A DNA stretch of 64,000 bases from Methanococcoides methylutens (lineage in GTDB: Archaea > Halobacteriota > Methanosarcinia > Methanosarcinales > Methanosarcinaceae), in assembly GCF_000765475.1 (NCBI RefSeq), contig NZ_JRHO01000014.1, positions 513,687 through 577,686 on the forward strand, read 5' to 3'. The position numbers and the translations under genes are program-made. How positions within the stretch are numbered: position 1 is the first letter of the stretch; every line of letters begins with the position of its first letter. The notes under the pieces are model-generated. The model searched no databases. It was not told where the DNA came from and saw only the letters and a list, made by a program, of their open reading frames with translations. Of the stretch, positions 8,461 to 17,557 are shown piece by piece.

Positions 8461-10544
8461 AATTTCCTATAGAACTCTTGTTCAATGCCATCAGACCTTC
8501 TTGAGAGTCTTTCAACTATGAGCTCAGGCGTGCTCTTTGCCACATAATTGTATCTTGGAGTCCTCTCCACGATCAAATTAAGGTCCTTGTCAAGACCACT
8601 TGCTTCAATTCCATCAACACGCACAGGGCATTCTGTATTCTCAAGAATAAGCTCCGAAAGATGTGATACGAATATAGACATACTATTGCTGTTCTCTGAA
8701 AGGACCTCAAGAATACCACCTATGATCTTTGCAGAAGCACCCGGCTCAGTAATGGATTCAAGTTCATCCGCAAGCACGATCTTGGGAGAGTTGTTAGCAA
8801 CTACCGAAAAATCAACAAGTGTAGTTTCAAATGCACCTGCATCCAATGTTCCCTTGGATTTTCCAAAATAATAGAAGCCTTCTGTAAGACCGATCTCAAG
8901 ATACTTTGCAGGAGTCGGGAAACCCATGTGAGCCAGAATTATACATTGTGCCACCAACTCGAGCATAGAGGTCTTACCACCGGAATTCACACCACTCAAT
9001 AATACAACGCCGCTTTTGCTCCCATCGGGATCGCGTGTAGTCCCTCCAACTGAATAATCAATAGGTACCACTGAACCATGCCGTGTTTTTATGAAAAGGT
9101 TCGTAGCATCTTCAAATGCAATACCGCAACTTTCGATCAGGTCCGGCATCTGGAGATCGAACTCCCTGGCAAAACAACCTATGGAAAAACCAACATCGAA
9201 ATCCAGGGCTTCACGCACCATTTTTTGTGCAATATCGTGATACCTGGAAAGTGCCTTTGCAATATTGCGTTTGTGCTGGACCTTCTTCCTCTTTATCTGG
9301 TTGGCGATCTGCTGCTTGAAAGCATAAAGGTGTTCCTGCTGCACTTCCAGTGGATGTGAGATCTCTTCGGGGAAAAAGGATTCCAGAAGCAATAACTCAC
9401 CTTTCTCAAGACAAAGTTCATTTACAAGCCTAGCCTTTGCATCCTTTACAACAGAATTATAGGAATGGTAAAGCTCCTTTTCAAGCAGGTCCTTTATCTC
9501 TATTTTACCATTCATGACCTTCAGCATATCCTGTCCGCTGAGAGTAAGTTTACTTTGTTCAAGACATGAATCAAGGGTTGTGTTTGCACCGGATATTACT
9601 TCCGAAACACATTCATCTACCTTATCAGAGATAAGAACAAGGCGATCGATAGCAATATCTGACCCGGCTTTCACATCCCCGCTACCATCAATAAGAGAAA
9701 GTGTGCTTTTGAGATCCTCAAGGTCATTGTCCCCGATCTCCCCCACAAAGCCGATCCCTGATGCACGCAACATCTGTGCCATTTGGATAGTACTTTCAAG
9801 AGAAACGAGATTCTTTGCGAAGAATGCGACCTCAAGTTCAGGGACCATATACCACATATCAACTTTCTGAACATCCATTAGAAATTCAGGATCAATGTCT
9901 TCAGGAAGATCGAAAGCCATGCATTTATCATCTGCTGCCACAACATGTGAATAACCTCTTGCGACATCCACAAATTCCCCGCCCCCCTTGACAAGCTGGA
10001 CGTCCATCAGTTCACCATAGATCTGCTTTGCGACCTGATACTGTTTGCTGTCGGTCGTCAATATGGCACGATCACGTATCTTCGGGACCGGACATTTACA
10101 TTCAAGTGTCTTGATACATGACAGCAGGGACAACAGGTCCTCATTGTCACCCATTATGCGAGCTGTTTCCATGTAGCCTGCTGTAGCCGTGCGTACTTCC
10201 TCGATCTTATCTCTTTTACTTTCCGGATAGGGTATATAGACATGCAGCTTGTCCTTTGCATACTTTGTATGACTGAACTGCTTAATGATATCAAGAAGAC
10301 GTTCATAGATATCAACACCCTCTTTTGTCTTTAGAAAATCGTTCATAGTAACCCCTTCGAACTGCGCCCGAACCTCATGCACCAGGGAGATAGCATAACG
10401 CTGACCGACACCTTCAACTTCGGATATACCTGCAATATCCCCACCCAGAATAGCTTCAAGAGCAGCATCTTCACTGCCAAAATGCTCTTCAAACCTCTTC
10501 GCCATCTTCTCCCCTATACGCGGAATATCCTGTAGACCTTTCAT
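8442..10544 (-). CDS. MutS-family ATPase with N-terminal helix-hairpin-helix
   Basis: 700 residues. The N-terminus has tandem helix-hairpin-helix elements (DIPRIGEKMAKRF; EVEGVGQRYAISLV), which bind DNA backbones. A long helical central region follows. The C-terminal MutS ATPase domain has Walker A SGVNSGGKTSM near 516-526, a Walker B-like IVLADELESI near 592 and the FVSHLSEL segment. No N-terminal mismatch-recognition domain is visible, so this is an archaeal MutS2/MutS5-like clamp protein rather than classical MutS. Its role may be recombination or structure-specific DNA binding. GGTGAT precedes the ATG. It follows the TIGR03915-type gene by 23 bases in what looks like a three-gene operon. 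Confidence 0.88.
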   Translation of the reverse strand: MKGLQDIPRIGEKMAKRFEEHFGSEDAALEAILGGDIAGISEVEGVGQRYAISLVHEVRAQFEGVTMNDFLKTKEGVDIYERLLDIIKQFSHTKYAKDKLHVYIPYPESKRDKIEEVRTATAGYMETARIMGDNEDLLSLLSCIKTLECKCPVPKIRDRAILTTDSKQYQVAKQIYGELMDVQLVKGGGEFVDVARGYSHVVAADDKCMAFDLPEDIDPEFLMDVQKVDMWYMVPELEVAFFAKNLVSLESTIQMAQMLRASGIGFVGEIGDNDLEDLKSTLSLIDGSGDVKAGSDIAIDRLVLISDKVDECVSEVISGANTTLDSCLEQSKLTLSGQDMLKVMNGKIEIKDLLEKELYHSYNSVVKDAKARLVNELCLEKGELLLLESFFPEEISHPLEVQQEHLYAFKQQIANQIKRKKVQHKRNIAKALSRYHDIAQKMVREALDFDVGFSIGCFAREFDLQMPDLIESCGIAFEDATNLFIKTRHGSVVPIDYSVGGTTRDPDGSKSGVVLLSGVNSGGKTSMLELVAQCIILAHMGFPTPAKYLEIGLTEGFYYFGKSKGTLDAGAFETTLVDFSVVANNSPKIVLADELESITEPGASAKIIGGILEVLSENSNSMSIFVSHLSELILENTECPVRVDGIEASGLDKDLNLIVERTPRYNYVAKSTPELIVERLSRRSDGIEQEFYRKLKEKFQ

Positions 10545-10567
10545 AATATCACCTTATAGTCAATCGA

Positions 10568-11401
10568 TCATGCAAAACTGTCCAGCCTGCAACTGGATAT
10601 ACCTCTCTCGACCTTGTACCGATCCCTCTTCGCCATCTTGCTCATGGAAGCTGAGAGCTTTGGCTGCACCTTCTTTGCGAGACCTATATTTCGACGTGAT
10701 TCTATCATCTGCGAATCATAATAGACATCCCACAGATCATCAACATCATCTGATCCTGATGTTGACTGGAGACTTTCAATAAAAGCTGACTTTATCTTTG
10801 CAAAGCGATCAAGTCCTATGAGATCACCATTGCCTACCCATGCCACGGAATTAACCATAACAGCAACAGGAACATCAGGGTTCTTCCTTGCCAGCCAACC
10901 GCAGAAAAGTTCGCCTATATCGTGTGGTGAATCGACCACAACAGATAATATCCCACCTTTGAACTCCGGTCGTGAGAACATGCACAGTCTTTCATATGCT
11001 CTTGACACATCACGCATGTAATTGTAGTACCTTTTTGCAAGTCTTCCCTTGCCGGAATAAAGCTGATCGGTATCCCCATTACATGAAACGATCAATTGTA
11101 CCAGCTCAACCGGGTCACAGTCCTTGTGCCTGAGAAGAAGATCCACATAACGTGTCGGATTCGGATCAAAGCGTGCCATTCGTGCCTTTCGTTTGCCAAA
11201 TATCTCTATTGAAAGTGATTCGGCCTTTCCGCAAGGAGTAAAACCTAATCTCCGGACTTGCGCATTAGAACCTGAAAAACTAAGTTTGCGATCAAGCTCC
11301 CCTACGTCCTTTGCAAAGATCAGTTCAGCATCTAGATCATCCCTAAAACATAAACATGCAAGAAGGATGCCATCCACAGTAGGATTAAATGCTATTATCA
11401 T
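10568..11401 (-). CDS. Probable DNA-metabolism protein, TIGR03915 type (partner of radical SAM protein)
   Basis: 277 residues from the ATG at 11401, which forms an ATGA overlap with the preceding stop; an ATG six bases earlier is also possible. The N-terminus (AFNPTVDGILLACL) resembles the TIGR03915/DUF4130 family start. Central segments match that family's pattern (LLRHKDCDPVELVQ; RKNPDVPVAVM). In bacteria this family is encoded beside the radical SAM protein TIGR03916 and often fused to or next to uracil-DNA glycosylase-like domains, suggesting DNA modification or repair; biochemical function is unknown. Here no glycosylase domain is attached. Assignment rests mostly on context with the overlapping upstream gene. 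Confidence 0.75.
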   Translation of the reverse strand: MIIAFNPTVDGILLACLCFRDDLDAELIFAKDVGELDRKLSFSGSNAQVRRLGFTPCGKAESLSIEIFGKRKARMARFDPNPTRYVDLLLRHKDCDPVELVQLIVSCNGDTDQLYSGKGRLAKRYYNYMRDVSRAYERLCMFSRPEFKGGILSVVVDSPHDIGELFCGWLARKNPDVPVAVMVNSVAWVGNGDLIGLDRFAKIKSAFIESLQSTSGSDDVDDLWDVYYDSQMIESRRNIGLAKKVQPKLSASMSKMAKRDRYKVERGISSCRLDSFA

Positions 11402-12537
11402 GAACATGCCCCCATGAAAGATGCCAGATTTGACTGGCCTGAACCATTTATCGATATATAGGGCCTTGCATGAGTAACAACAACACCCATACGTGCGAGT
11501 TCCTGTTCAGAAGCTATGGGCCGTGTACGTATTATCCTGTTCGCACTTATCGGACCGATACCGGGTACCAGAAGCAGATCGGACATGTCCGCAGAATTGA
11601 TGTCCACCGGGAATCGATCAGGTTGCGATTGTGCGAGCATTACTTTAGGATCAGAATTTCCAAGAAAACCATATTCATCATAGATATCATCAAAATCATT
11701 TGCATTTAACCCATAATCTTTCAGCAGGAAAGACATTTGATACAATCTCTGTTCACGCCATTTCGGTGAGGGGGTACCGTCCTCAAGCGGAGTATCAGGA
11801 ACAGGGTCAAAGCTCATAAAATATGGTCTTCGAAGCTCATATTTGTCCATGAACTTATCAACGGTTCTCACAATATCCTTATCAGATTCCGACACCGCAC
11901 CAACCACGAACTGGGTATCGTTAGCCCCGACCAACCTGCCCATCCCGGAATATTCTTTCCTCTTCTTTTGTATGAGGTCCTTTGTCCATTTGAGTCTCTG
12001 GAGAACATCGTTCTTGTAATCAAAATTCGGGCAGATCTCCGAATAGTTAATTGAATTTGTGGTCTCTGCATTTACACCGAACTTATTTGCATGTTCAGCT
12101 ATCTGCTCAAGTAAGTATTTGGGAGTACCTGGCATCACCCGTATGTTGATGTAACCCTTGAAACCCTGCCCCCTCAAAAGTTCAACAACTTCCAGTTGCT
12201 TCTGCGAAGTCTGCTCGGCATCGCCCATTATACCAGAAGAAAGGAACAATCCCTCGATAGCGTTCCTTCTGTAAAAAGACCAGGTGATCTTTGCGATCTC
12301 CTCAGGAGAAATTGTTGCCCTCATAGTATCCCGTTCACAGCGATTAGGGCAATAAGCACACTCGCCTGAACAGGAATTTGATAATAACGTCTTATAAAGT
12401 TGTATGCATCTTCCATCGGGACCGAACGCATGGCAGACTGCACTCTGGTTGCAACTGTCATATTTAGTTCCTGAGGAGAGTAATTTCATTCTCTCCGATA
12501 ATGTCAGGTGTTGTTCGTTCCTTCCCTCAGCAATCAT
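11398..12537 (-). CDS. Putative DNA modification/repair radical SAM protein (TIGR03916 type)
   Basis: 379 residues. The radical SAM [4Fe-4S] motif is CSGECAYC (CX3CX2C) near 56-63, with extra Cys nearby (CNQSAVC and CPNRC). A (beta/alpha) barrel follows, and the C-terminus holds a ComEA-like helix-hairpin-helix (VDINSADMSDLLLVPGIG near 305), so DNA is the expected substrate. The ATG at 12537 lies about 27 bases downstream of a TATA element and lacks a Shine-Dalgarno, fitting a leaderless mRNA. An internal ATG (MKLLSSGTKY) preceded by GGAGAGA is an alternative. First gene of the set with the TIGR03915-like and MutS-like genes. Confidence 0.88.
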   Translation of the reverse strand: MIAEGRNEQHLTLSERMKLLSSGTKYDSCNQSAVCHAFGPDGRCIQLYKTLLSNSCSGECAYCPNRCERDTMRATISPEEIAKITWSFYRRNAIEGLFLSSGIMGDAEQTSQKQLEVVELLRGQGFKGYINIRVMPGTPKYLLEQIAEHANKFGVNAETTNSINYSEICPNFDYKNDVLQRLKWTKDLIQKKRKEYSGMGRLVGANDTQFVVGAVSESDKDIVRTVDKFMDKYELRRPYFMSFDPVPDTPLEDGTPSPKWREQRLYQMSFLLKDYGLNANDFDDIYDEYGFLGNSDPKVMLAQSQPDRFPVDINSADMSDLLLVPGIGPISANRIIRTRPIASEQELARMGVVVTHARPYISINGSGQSNLASFMGACS

Positions 12538-12555
12538 CAATTGATAGATTGCAGC

Positions 12556-12574
12556 GTAGCTATATAACCGACAG
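12556..12574 (-). promoter_or_regulatory. Promoter for the radical SAM operon (leaderless)
   Basis: TCGGTTATATAGC on the minus strand is centred about 27 bases before the ATG at 12537, placing transcription start at or next to the start codon. Confidence 0.55.
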
Positions 12575-12615
12575 CCAAGCGGAGTGAAAGTATTATTACC
12601 AAAAAAAAGAGAAGG

Positions 12616-13131
12616 TTATTCCTTCACATGTATGTCAAGTTTGATCTTTGTGACAGGTTCCAGCTTCTTCCATTCTATTGTCGTGTCTTCATCAAGAACA
12701 CAGTTCTGAACAGATTTTTCTGAGAACTCACCGTTTATCTCATAGACATAAAGACCTTCTTCGCCATCTGTCGAAACGATAACTTCACGGTCACCTTTCT
12801 TCTGGACTTTGATGGCCGCAACCCCTCGAAGAGCGTCAAGTAACGTTGTACCTTTTTCTACCTCTATTGATTTTGTAGGTGCGAACACATTCATAGCAAG
12901 GTAGATATTCTCCCTGTTTGGCTTCAGAACATGTGTTTTACCGAAGATCTTTCGCTCAACAAGGTCAGCCTCTTCCAGTATCTTAACATGTTTTGCAGCC
13001 ACAGGCACGGAAATACCTAACATTCTGGCAAGTTCAGAGATGTGCTTCTCCCCTTCATCAAGCAATTCAAGCATCCTGACACGTGTATCGCTTCCCAGGG
13101 CATGGAATACTTTATTATCTAACTGACTCAT
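12616..13131 (-). CDS. ArsR-type winged-helix regulator with DUF4430-like C-terminal domain
   Basis: 171 residues. Residues 1-75 form an ArsR-like winged helix (LGSDTRVRMLELL; ISELARMLGISVPVAAKHVKIL). From about 92 to 160 the sequence resembles DUF4430, the transcobalamin-like beta-grasp family: KGTTLLDALRGV, then YVYEINGE, then VLDEDTTIEWKKL. That combination implies a cytosolic one-component sensor, but the ligand is unknown. No ArsR-type metal-binding Cys is present in the recognition helix. Its own promoter would give an almost leaderless mRNA. The DUF4430 match is from pattern only. Confidence 0.75.
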   Translation of the reverse strand: MSQLDNKVFHALGSDTRVRMLELLDEGEKHISELARMLGISVPVAAKHVKILEEADLVERKIFGKTHVLKPNRENIYLAMNVFAPTKSIEVEKGTTLLDALRGVAAIKVQKKGDREVIVSTDGEEGLYVYEINGEFSEKSVQNCVLDEDTTIEWKKLEPVTKIKLDIHVKE

Positions 13132-13147
13132 AAGTTTAAAGGGAGTT

Positions 13148-13170
13148 TTATCATATATAAACTTGTTGTC
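13148..13170 (-). promoter_or_regulatory. Promoter of the ArsR-type regulator
   Basis: AAGTTTATATATGATA on the minus strand places transcription start within a few bases of the ATG at 13131. Partly symmetric AGTTTAT...ATAAAACT sequence overlaps the TATA box and could serve autoregulation. Confidence 0.45.
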
Positions 13171-13218
13171 ACAGCGTGAACTCTATGCTTGTTTTTCTAA
13201 TGTCCGTTGAGCAGAGTT

Positions 13219-13944
13219 TCATTTAATACCCATTAGATGAAGTGCTTCCAAACTTTTGAGAACATCCTCTTCACACTTATTTTCTATGACCTTAATCGCT
13301 TTATTTTTGTTAAGCAAATCTGAAAATGATGGAAAATCAATATTCCCCCCACCAATAAAGAGATGCTCATCAATTGCCCCATTGTTGTCGTGTAAGTGAA
13401 AATGTGAAATAGAGTCCCCCATTTCAAGGAAATCATTCAGGTTTCCCAGTGTATTCGCATGCCCGATATCCAAAGTGAAACCATTACCTCCCAGATCAAG
13501 ATCCGGATTCCTGAGCAAAAAGCAATCCCATTTTGGCATGTTCTCAATACACATCATGACACCCGTATCCCTTGATATATCCTCAAGATCAACAATTGAC
13601 CTCTCAAATGCCCTCTGTGCATGCACCATATCCACAGGATAAGAAAAATATCCGGGATGAACAACCAGAACATCAGAATCCAGCTCATTGCATATGTCAG
13701 CCATCCCTTTGGCCAGACCAATGGCTGCAAGGCGTATAGGTTCTCTCAGGCTGGACAGGTTCATATCAGTACTTGGGGCATGAACAGTGTATTTCAAGTC
13801 ATAGGAATATGCCAGTTCTTCCTCACGGAAAAGATCATGTGCCCCTTCAGAAAAGATCTCGGCACAATCTGCAATTGGTTCTATTTTTTCCAGTGCCTCC
13901 GAAAGTGGGAGCTCGTGAAAAGCAAAGGATGATACGCCTATCAT
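13219..13944 (-). CDS. Sugar phosphate isomerase/epimerase family TIM-barrel protein
   Basis: 241 residues. AP endonuclease 2/xylose isomerase-like barrel: MIGVSSFAFHELPL at the start, the metal-binding pattern VHPGYFS near 118, a conserved Glu in CIENMPKW near 151, Asp/His in LDIGHANTLGN near 178 and FHLHDNNG near 197. Divalent-metal isomerase, epimerase or endonuclease activity is possible; the substrate cannot be inferred. AAGGAGT lies before the ATG and a TATA-like ACATAAATAGG about 40 bases upstream. It is 87 bases upstream of the ArsR-type gene but each has its own promoter. Confidence 0.8.
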   Translation of the reverse strand: MIGVSSFAFHELPLSEALEKIEPIADCAEIFSEGAHDLFREEELAYSYDLKYTVHAPSTDMNLSSLREPIRLAAIGLAKGMADICNELDSDVLVVHPGYFSYPVDMVHAQRAFERSIVDLEDISRDTGVMMCIENMPKWDCFLLRNPDLDLGGNGFTLDIGHANTLGNLNDFLEMGDSISHFHLHDNNGAIDEHLFIGGGNIDFPSFSDLLNKNKAIKVIENKCEEDVLKSLEALHLMGIK

Positions 13945-14143
13945 GTTAAAAGTTACTCCTTATAGACCTCAAAACTGTGAACCTATTTATGTCTACTTAA
14001 AAAAACAAGGAGAATTAGGATATTACAATAATCATTCCGACCAAATGGTGTACTCTTATTGAACAACACAGAGTTCCTTGTTAATGATACCATCCCCGAG
14101 GGATTATCTCGAACTAGTAGCAACAGATGGAATAATGACAACA

Positions 14144-15310
14144 TCAAGGAAGTATTACCTCGACCTGTCTTGTTGTTATCCATACCGTCCTATTGTGGAA
14201 AGATGAATAAACCGTATCATCCTCGATCCTCGTATCATTAGCCATTGATATAAAGAATTTGTTCCACGCATCGGCCTGTTCTGAACTTATTTCCATGCTT
14301 GTGTTGCTGACATTGGAATAAAAATAATCCACAGCCCCAACAACTCGAAGATTTACGATCGAATTCCCATTTCCACTAATACTGGATTTTTTACCGGTAA
14401 TATTAAAGACAGACATATGGAGTAAAGAACCATTGTTCTCAAACGATATGAAAGGATAGGATCTTATCTCCGAATTACGACCTTGTTTCAGTATTACTGC
14501 ACCATTCTCAAAGATCAGCTCCTGATCGATCCAATAATTGTTAGATGCCCGGTATTTGAAATATCCTGTACTTATGTTCAACGTTTCGTTTACCGGTGTG
14601 TAAGTTACCTGAAAGGATCCGTTGAAAGTTAAAGAGAAAGGAGAAGGACCAGTGTGGTTGTTGTAAGTGTTGTTCAGTATCACAGGAAATTCAGATTGGT
14701 TCATATTCAAAAGATCCATACCAAACGTATTTCCGAGTATCAGGGAGTTAGACGAACCTCCGTACCTTAAGTTAATCGGAAGAAGGGTTGAATTATTAGC
14801 AAATGTTTCAGTTCTCAGGCCACCGTCCGGATCCACAAATATTGAAGTCCTGTTCTCAGTATTATTATTGATAAAGACCGTATACTCACCCGGTTCCAGA
14901 TTATCGGTCCACATCCTTAAGGACGAGACATTGGTGATATTGTGGATAGTAGTGACACCATCAACATCCTTACTGACCTCAGAGATATTTTCCAGGGATA
15001 TATTGATGCTACTACCACCTGGGTCCAGAGTCATCATACCGCTTGAAGAAAGTGATGAATAGAAAGGCAAACCGCCATCTCCAAGGGGCATATGGACAAC
15101 ACCGCTTGAAGTATCCGAACATGCTTTGGCAGCGAATTCAGTAAAGCTCTTGTGGACCTCCTGCATGTGATCGATCTCGTGCTCTGCAGCAAGAGCAGGA
15201 ATATAATAAGCGCGTATGGCCGTAACAAAGGTTGTGAGAACCACCAGAATAAGAAGTACTGATACCACTGCTGTTACTGCCTGACGGTCACGGAACAAAG
15301 CAATTACCAT
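14144..15310 (-). CDS. Pilin-like secreted protein (minor pilin candidate)
   Basis: 388 residues, last gene of the pilus operon. The N-terminus has a short charged segment (FRDRQAVTA) followed by one hydrophobic helix (about 11-34), the layout of archaeal pilin-like proteins. The rest is extracellular, with many Asn-X-Ser/Thr sequons consistent with N-glycosylation. It is much larger than the major pilins, so a tip or adhesive role is plausible but not shown. Its start overlaps the preceding gene by 7 bases. No catalytic motif was recognised. Confidence 0.7.
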   Translation of the reverse strand: MVIALFRDRQAVTAVVSVLLILVVLTTFVTAIRAYYIPALAAEHEIDHMQEVHKSFTEFAAKACSDTSSGVVHMPLGDGGLPFYSSLSSSGMMTLDPGGSSINISLENISEVSKDVDGVTTIHNITNVSSLRMWTDNLEPGEYTVFINNNTENRTSIFVDPDGGLRTETFANNSTLLPINLRYGGSSNSLILGNTFGMDLLNMNQSEFPVILNNTYNNHTGPSPFSLTFNGSFQVTYTPVNETLNISTGYFKYRASNNYWIDQELIFENGAVILKQGRNSEIRSYPFISFENNGSLLHMSVFNITGKKSSISGNGNSIVNLRVVGAVDYFYSNVSNTSMEISSEQADAWNKFFISMANDTRIEDDTVYSSFHNRTVWITTRQVEVILP

Positions 15311-15732
15311 ACAGGCCTCACCTCTGCTGTTGCAAGAACTGCTCTGGGGTGTACTACAGAAATCTCTGTAATGTTCGTAAGACTGGTATTCAAGTGAAGC
15401 GTATCGCCGAACTTCCAGTATTCCATATAGGTATCATTTTCCCATGATCCCGAAGTCCGGTTCATCTTCCATATGGACTTTCTATCATTCAGTTTTATTT
15501 CAGGGTATGTCCCACTGGAATTAGATACAAGAATTGTTATATATGTGGAATGTACCGGATCACCACCAACATGCGTAATATCGGCCGAAGATGACGTTAC
15601 GTTAGTTATTTCAATCTCAACATAAGGCACCCTTTCATCAGGCATGTTTCCATATACTGCTATTGAGAGCAATGATACCAGCGCTACTGCTATCGCAAGC
15701 TTCAACATTTCCCCAATTATCTCTGACACCAT
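15304..15732 (-). CDS. Type IV pilin-like protein
   Basis: 142 residues. An N-terminal hydrophobic helix (about 8-28: EMLKLAIAVALVSLL) with Glu just before the hydrophobic core, then a beta-rich domain with THVGGDPV, the same motif (HLGGDPI, HISGDSI) seen in the two pilins at the front of the operon. That shared motif, typical of the archaeal pilin family PF07790, supports the call even though the usual SPVIG signal is missing. It overlaps the following pilin-like gene and lies 13 bases after the TadC-like gene. Confidence 0.75.
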   Translation of the reverse strand: MVSEIIGEMLKLAIAVALVSLLSIAVYGNMPDERVPYVEIEITNVTSSSADITHVGGDPVHSTYITILVSNSSGTYPEIKLNDRKSIWKMNRTSGSWENDTYMEYWKFGDTLHLNTSLTNITEISVVHPRAVLATAEVRPVW

Positions 15733-15745
15733 TTATTATCACCAC

Positions 15746-17557
15746 TTAATAACCCATTAGCATAGTAAACGATGCATATGTCAACAACAAACAAAGAATG
15801 GAATGTTTTAATCCATGCAGGACACTACCTTCAGCCATTTCACCAAGTATAAGACCTGAAAAAAAGCCAAGTATGCCACATGTATTGAACATCGTTGTCT
15901 TTATGTGCTCCACATCAAGCAAATTCTGTCCCCCAAGACTGGTAACAGAAGGTAGGAACTGGGTAGAGAAAGAATAGCAGACATAAAGGAATGTTCCAAA
16001 TGCGAGATATACAGTTGCTATGTAAATAATACTGGTTTCAAGCCTTTGTTTTCTCAAAGACAACATGTTCTCAGCATCTTCTGCAGCGATGAGGAGGACA
16101 TCCCTTGTATCCTCACTTACAAGACTGGCATTTACAATAAGAGTTACCGCACGCCTTAGCGAAGGAGTGCCTATTCGGTTCTCAAAACGTACCAGCGCAT
16201 CTTTCATCTCACCTCCCCACTCCATATCAAGCCATACCCTGTTTATTTCTCCTGAAAGGCGACCAATATCCGATTTTAATAGCATGCCTATTGCATTGTT
16301 CAATGTCAGACCCATTTCGTTGATCTCTGCAAGACGACGAAGGAAATCAGGAACCGCTTTATCTAGCTTTGCAAGTGTCCTCATCTTGTATTCATAAGCT
16401 GCTGCCACTGGAAAAAGTGCAAGAATTGCCGAGATCAGAATCTGCTTGTTGATGCCCAGATCAAGATAGATAAATGGTATCAGCATCAAAGGAATACTTA
16501 TGACAGAAGCCTTGAGAGGTTCTCTGAGAATCGGCTCCAGTGGATTCTTCAGTTGTTTTAATATTTTCTTATAGAGCTTTTTCTTGTTATAGAATTTTAA
16601 TTTTGTTGCATATTCATTTTCATTTATATCTTCTTCATCTATAGACATTGATTTTCGCAATACTACTTTCTCAACATACCTCATACCAAGATCTTCTTTG
16701 GGAGAGATGGAATCCAGCAATATTATCAATGCAATAGAGCCTACTGGCAATCCTATGTAAAGTGCCTGGAAAAGGTAAGGTGCCTGTTCCAGATTTAGCA
16801 AACCGATCGTCACAAGAGTTATTAAAAGGAATATGGGAACTGCCACAAAAGCTACAACATAGACCTCCGAGATCAGCTCAAGGGTCTTAAGGAACATCTC
16901 CTGAGTTTTTCTTGCATGCTCAAAATACTGATTGGTCTTTATTTCAAAATAATGATGGATGTTACTACCACCTTCCATCATAGGGATCAAATTTTCCAGA
17001 AAGTCTTTGAATACAGGAGAAGGACTTACATTTGCAGTATTCTTTAGTGCAGTGACAAGGTCTTTACCCATCATATCCACATCCCTGACAACATATGATG
17101 CCTCTGTTGCGATCTCACCATAAATGTGAGGGTTCTTCATAAGTTCCTTGAATATCTCATATATGGATGAACCTCCTTTGCTCATTCCAAAGCAGAATGA
17201 TGCGGCATAGGGAAGAACCATGTCAATCTTTGTTTTGCGTGATTTTGCCGTAAAGGAGGGATACATTAGATAGAGGCGGAAAATCGAAACCCCGACCACA
17301 AGGGGAACAACTGCCAAAACCAGATCAGAAGTAATGATCGAACTGTATGGCTCCAAAATTAAAAAATAAGGTGTTAAGAACATATAAGGAGTCAAAAAGA
17401 AAAAAATGAACATCAGAATATATGTCTGAACTCCATAGGATACAGCCTTCTCATAAAAAGTGGAATAGTGCATGTCCATCCTTGCAGACCTGATGGACAT
17501 TTGGAGATCAGTATATTTGCCAGGATACCTTCTCACATAACGACTGATAAAACTCAT
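15746..17557 (-). CDS. Type II secretion F/TadC-like pilus membrane protein
   Basis: 603 residues from the ATG at 17557, which overlaps the ATPase stop as ATGA and is preceded by AGGGGAT; a start 36 bases upstream is less likely. It has two repeated T2SF halves, each with a cytosolic helical bundle (KMSFGMSKGG-like FGMSKGGSSIYEIF near 150; LAEINEMGLTLNNAIGML near 410) and several membrane helices. This is the archaeal FlaJ/TadC platform protein that works with the upstream ATPase to assemble pilin subunits. Archaeal T4P platforms of this double type are usual. Confidence 0.88.
   Translation of the reverse strand: MSFISRYVRRYPGKYTDLQMSIRSARMDMHYSTFYEKAVSYGVQTYILMFIFFFLTPYMFLTPYFLILEPYSSIITSDLVLAVVPLVVGVSIFRLYLMYPSFTAKSRKTKIDMVLPYAASFCFGMSKGGSSIYEIFKELMKNPHIYGEIATEASYVVRDVDMMGKDLVTALKNTANVSPSPVFKDFLENLIPMMEGGSNIHHYFEIKTNQYFEHARKTQEMFLKTLELISEVYVVAFVAVPIFLLITLVTIGLLNLEQAPYLFQALYIGLPVGSIALIILLDSISPKEDLGMRYVEKVVLRKSMSIDEEDINENEYATKLKFYNKKKLYKKILKQLKNPLEPILREPLKASVISIPLMLIPFIYLDLGINKQILISAILALFPVAAAYEYKMRTLAKLDKAVPDFLRRLAEINEMGLTLNNAIGMLLKSDIGRLSGEINRVWLDMEWGGEMKDALVRFENRIGTPSLRRAVTLIVNASLVSEDTRDVLLIAAEDAENMLSLRKQRLETSIIYIATVYLAFGTFLYVCYSFSTQFLPSVTSLGGQNLLDVEHIKTTMFNTCGILGFFSGLILGEMAEGSVLHGLKHSILCLLLTYASFTMLMGY

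Noticed and set aside
12616-13131. Reading the ArsR-type protein as a metal sensor
   Set aside because: The recognition helix lacks the metal-binding Cys motif and the C-terminal domain is larger than in ArsR/SmtB sensors.
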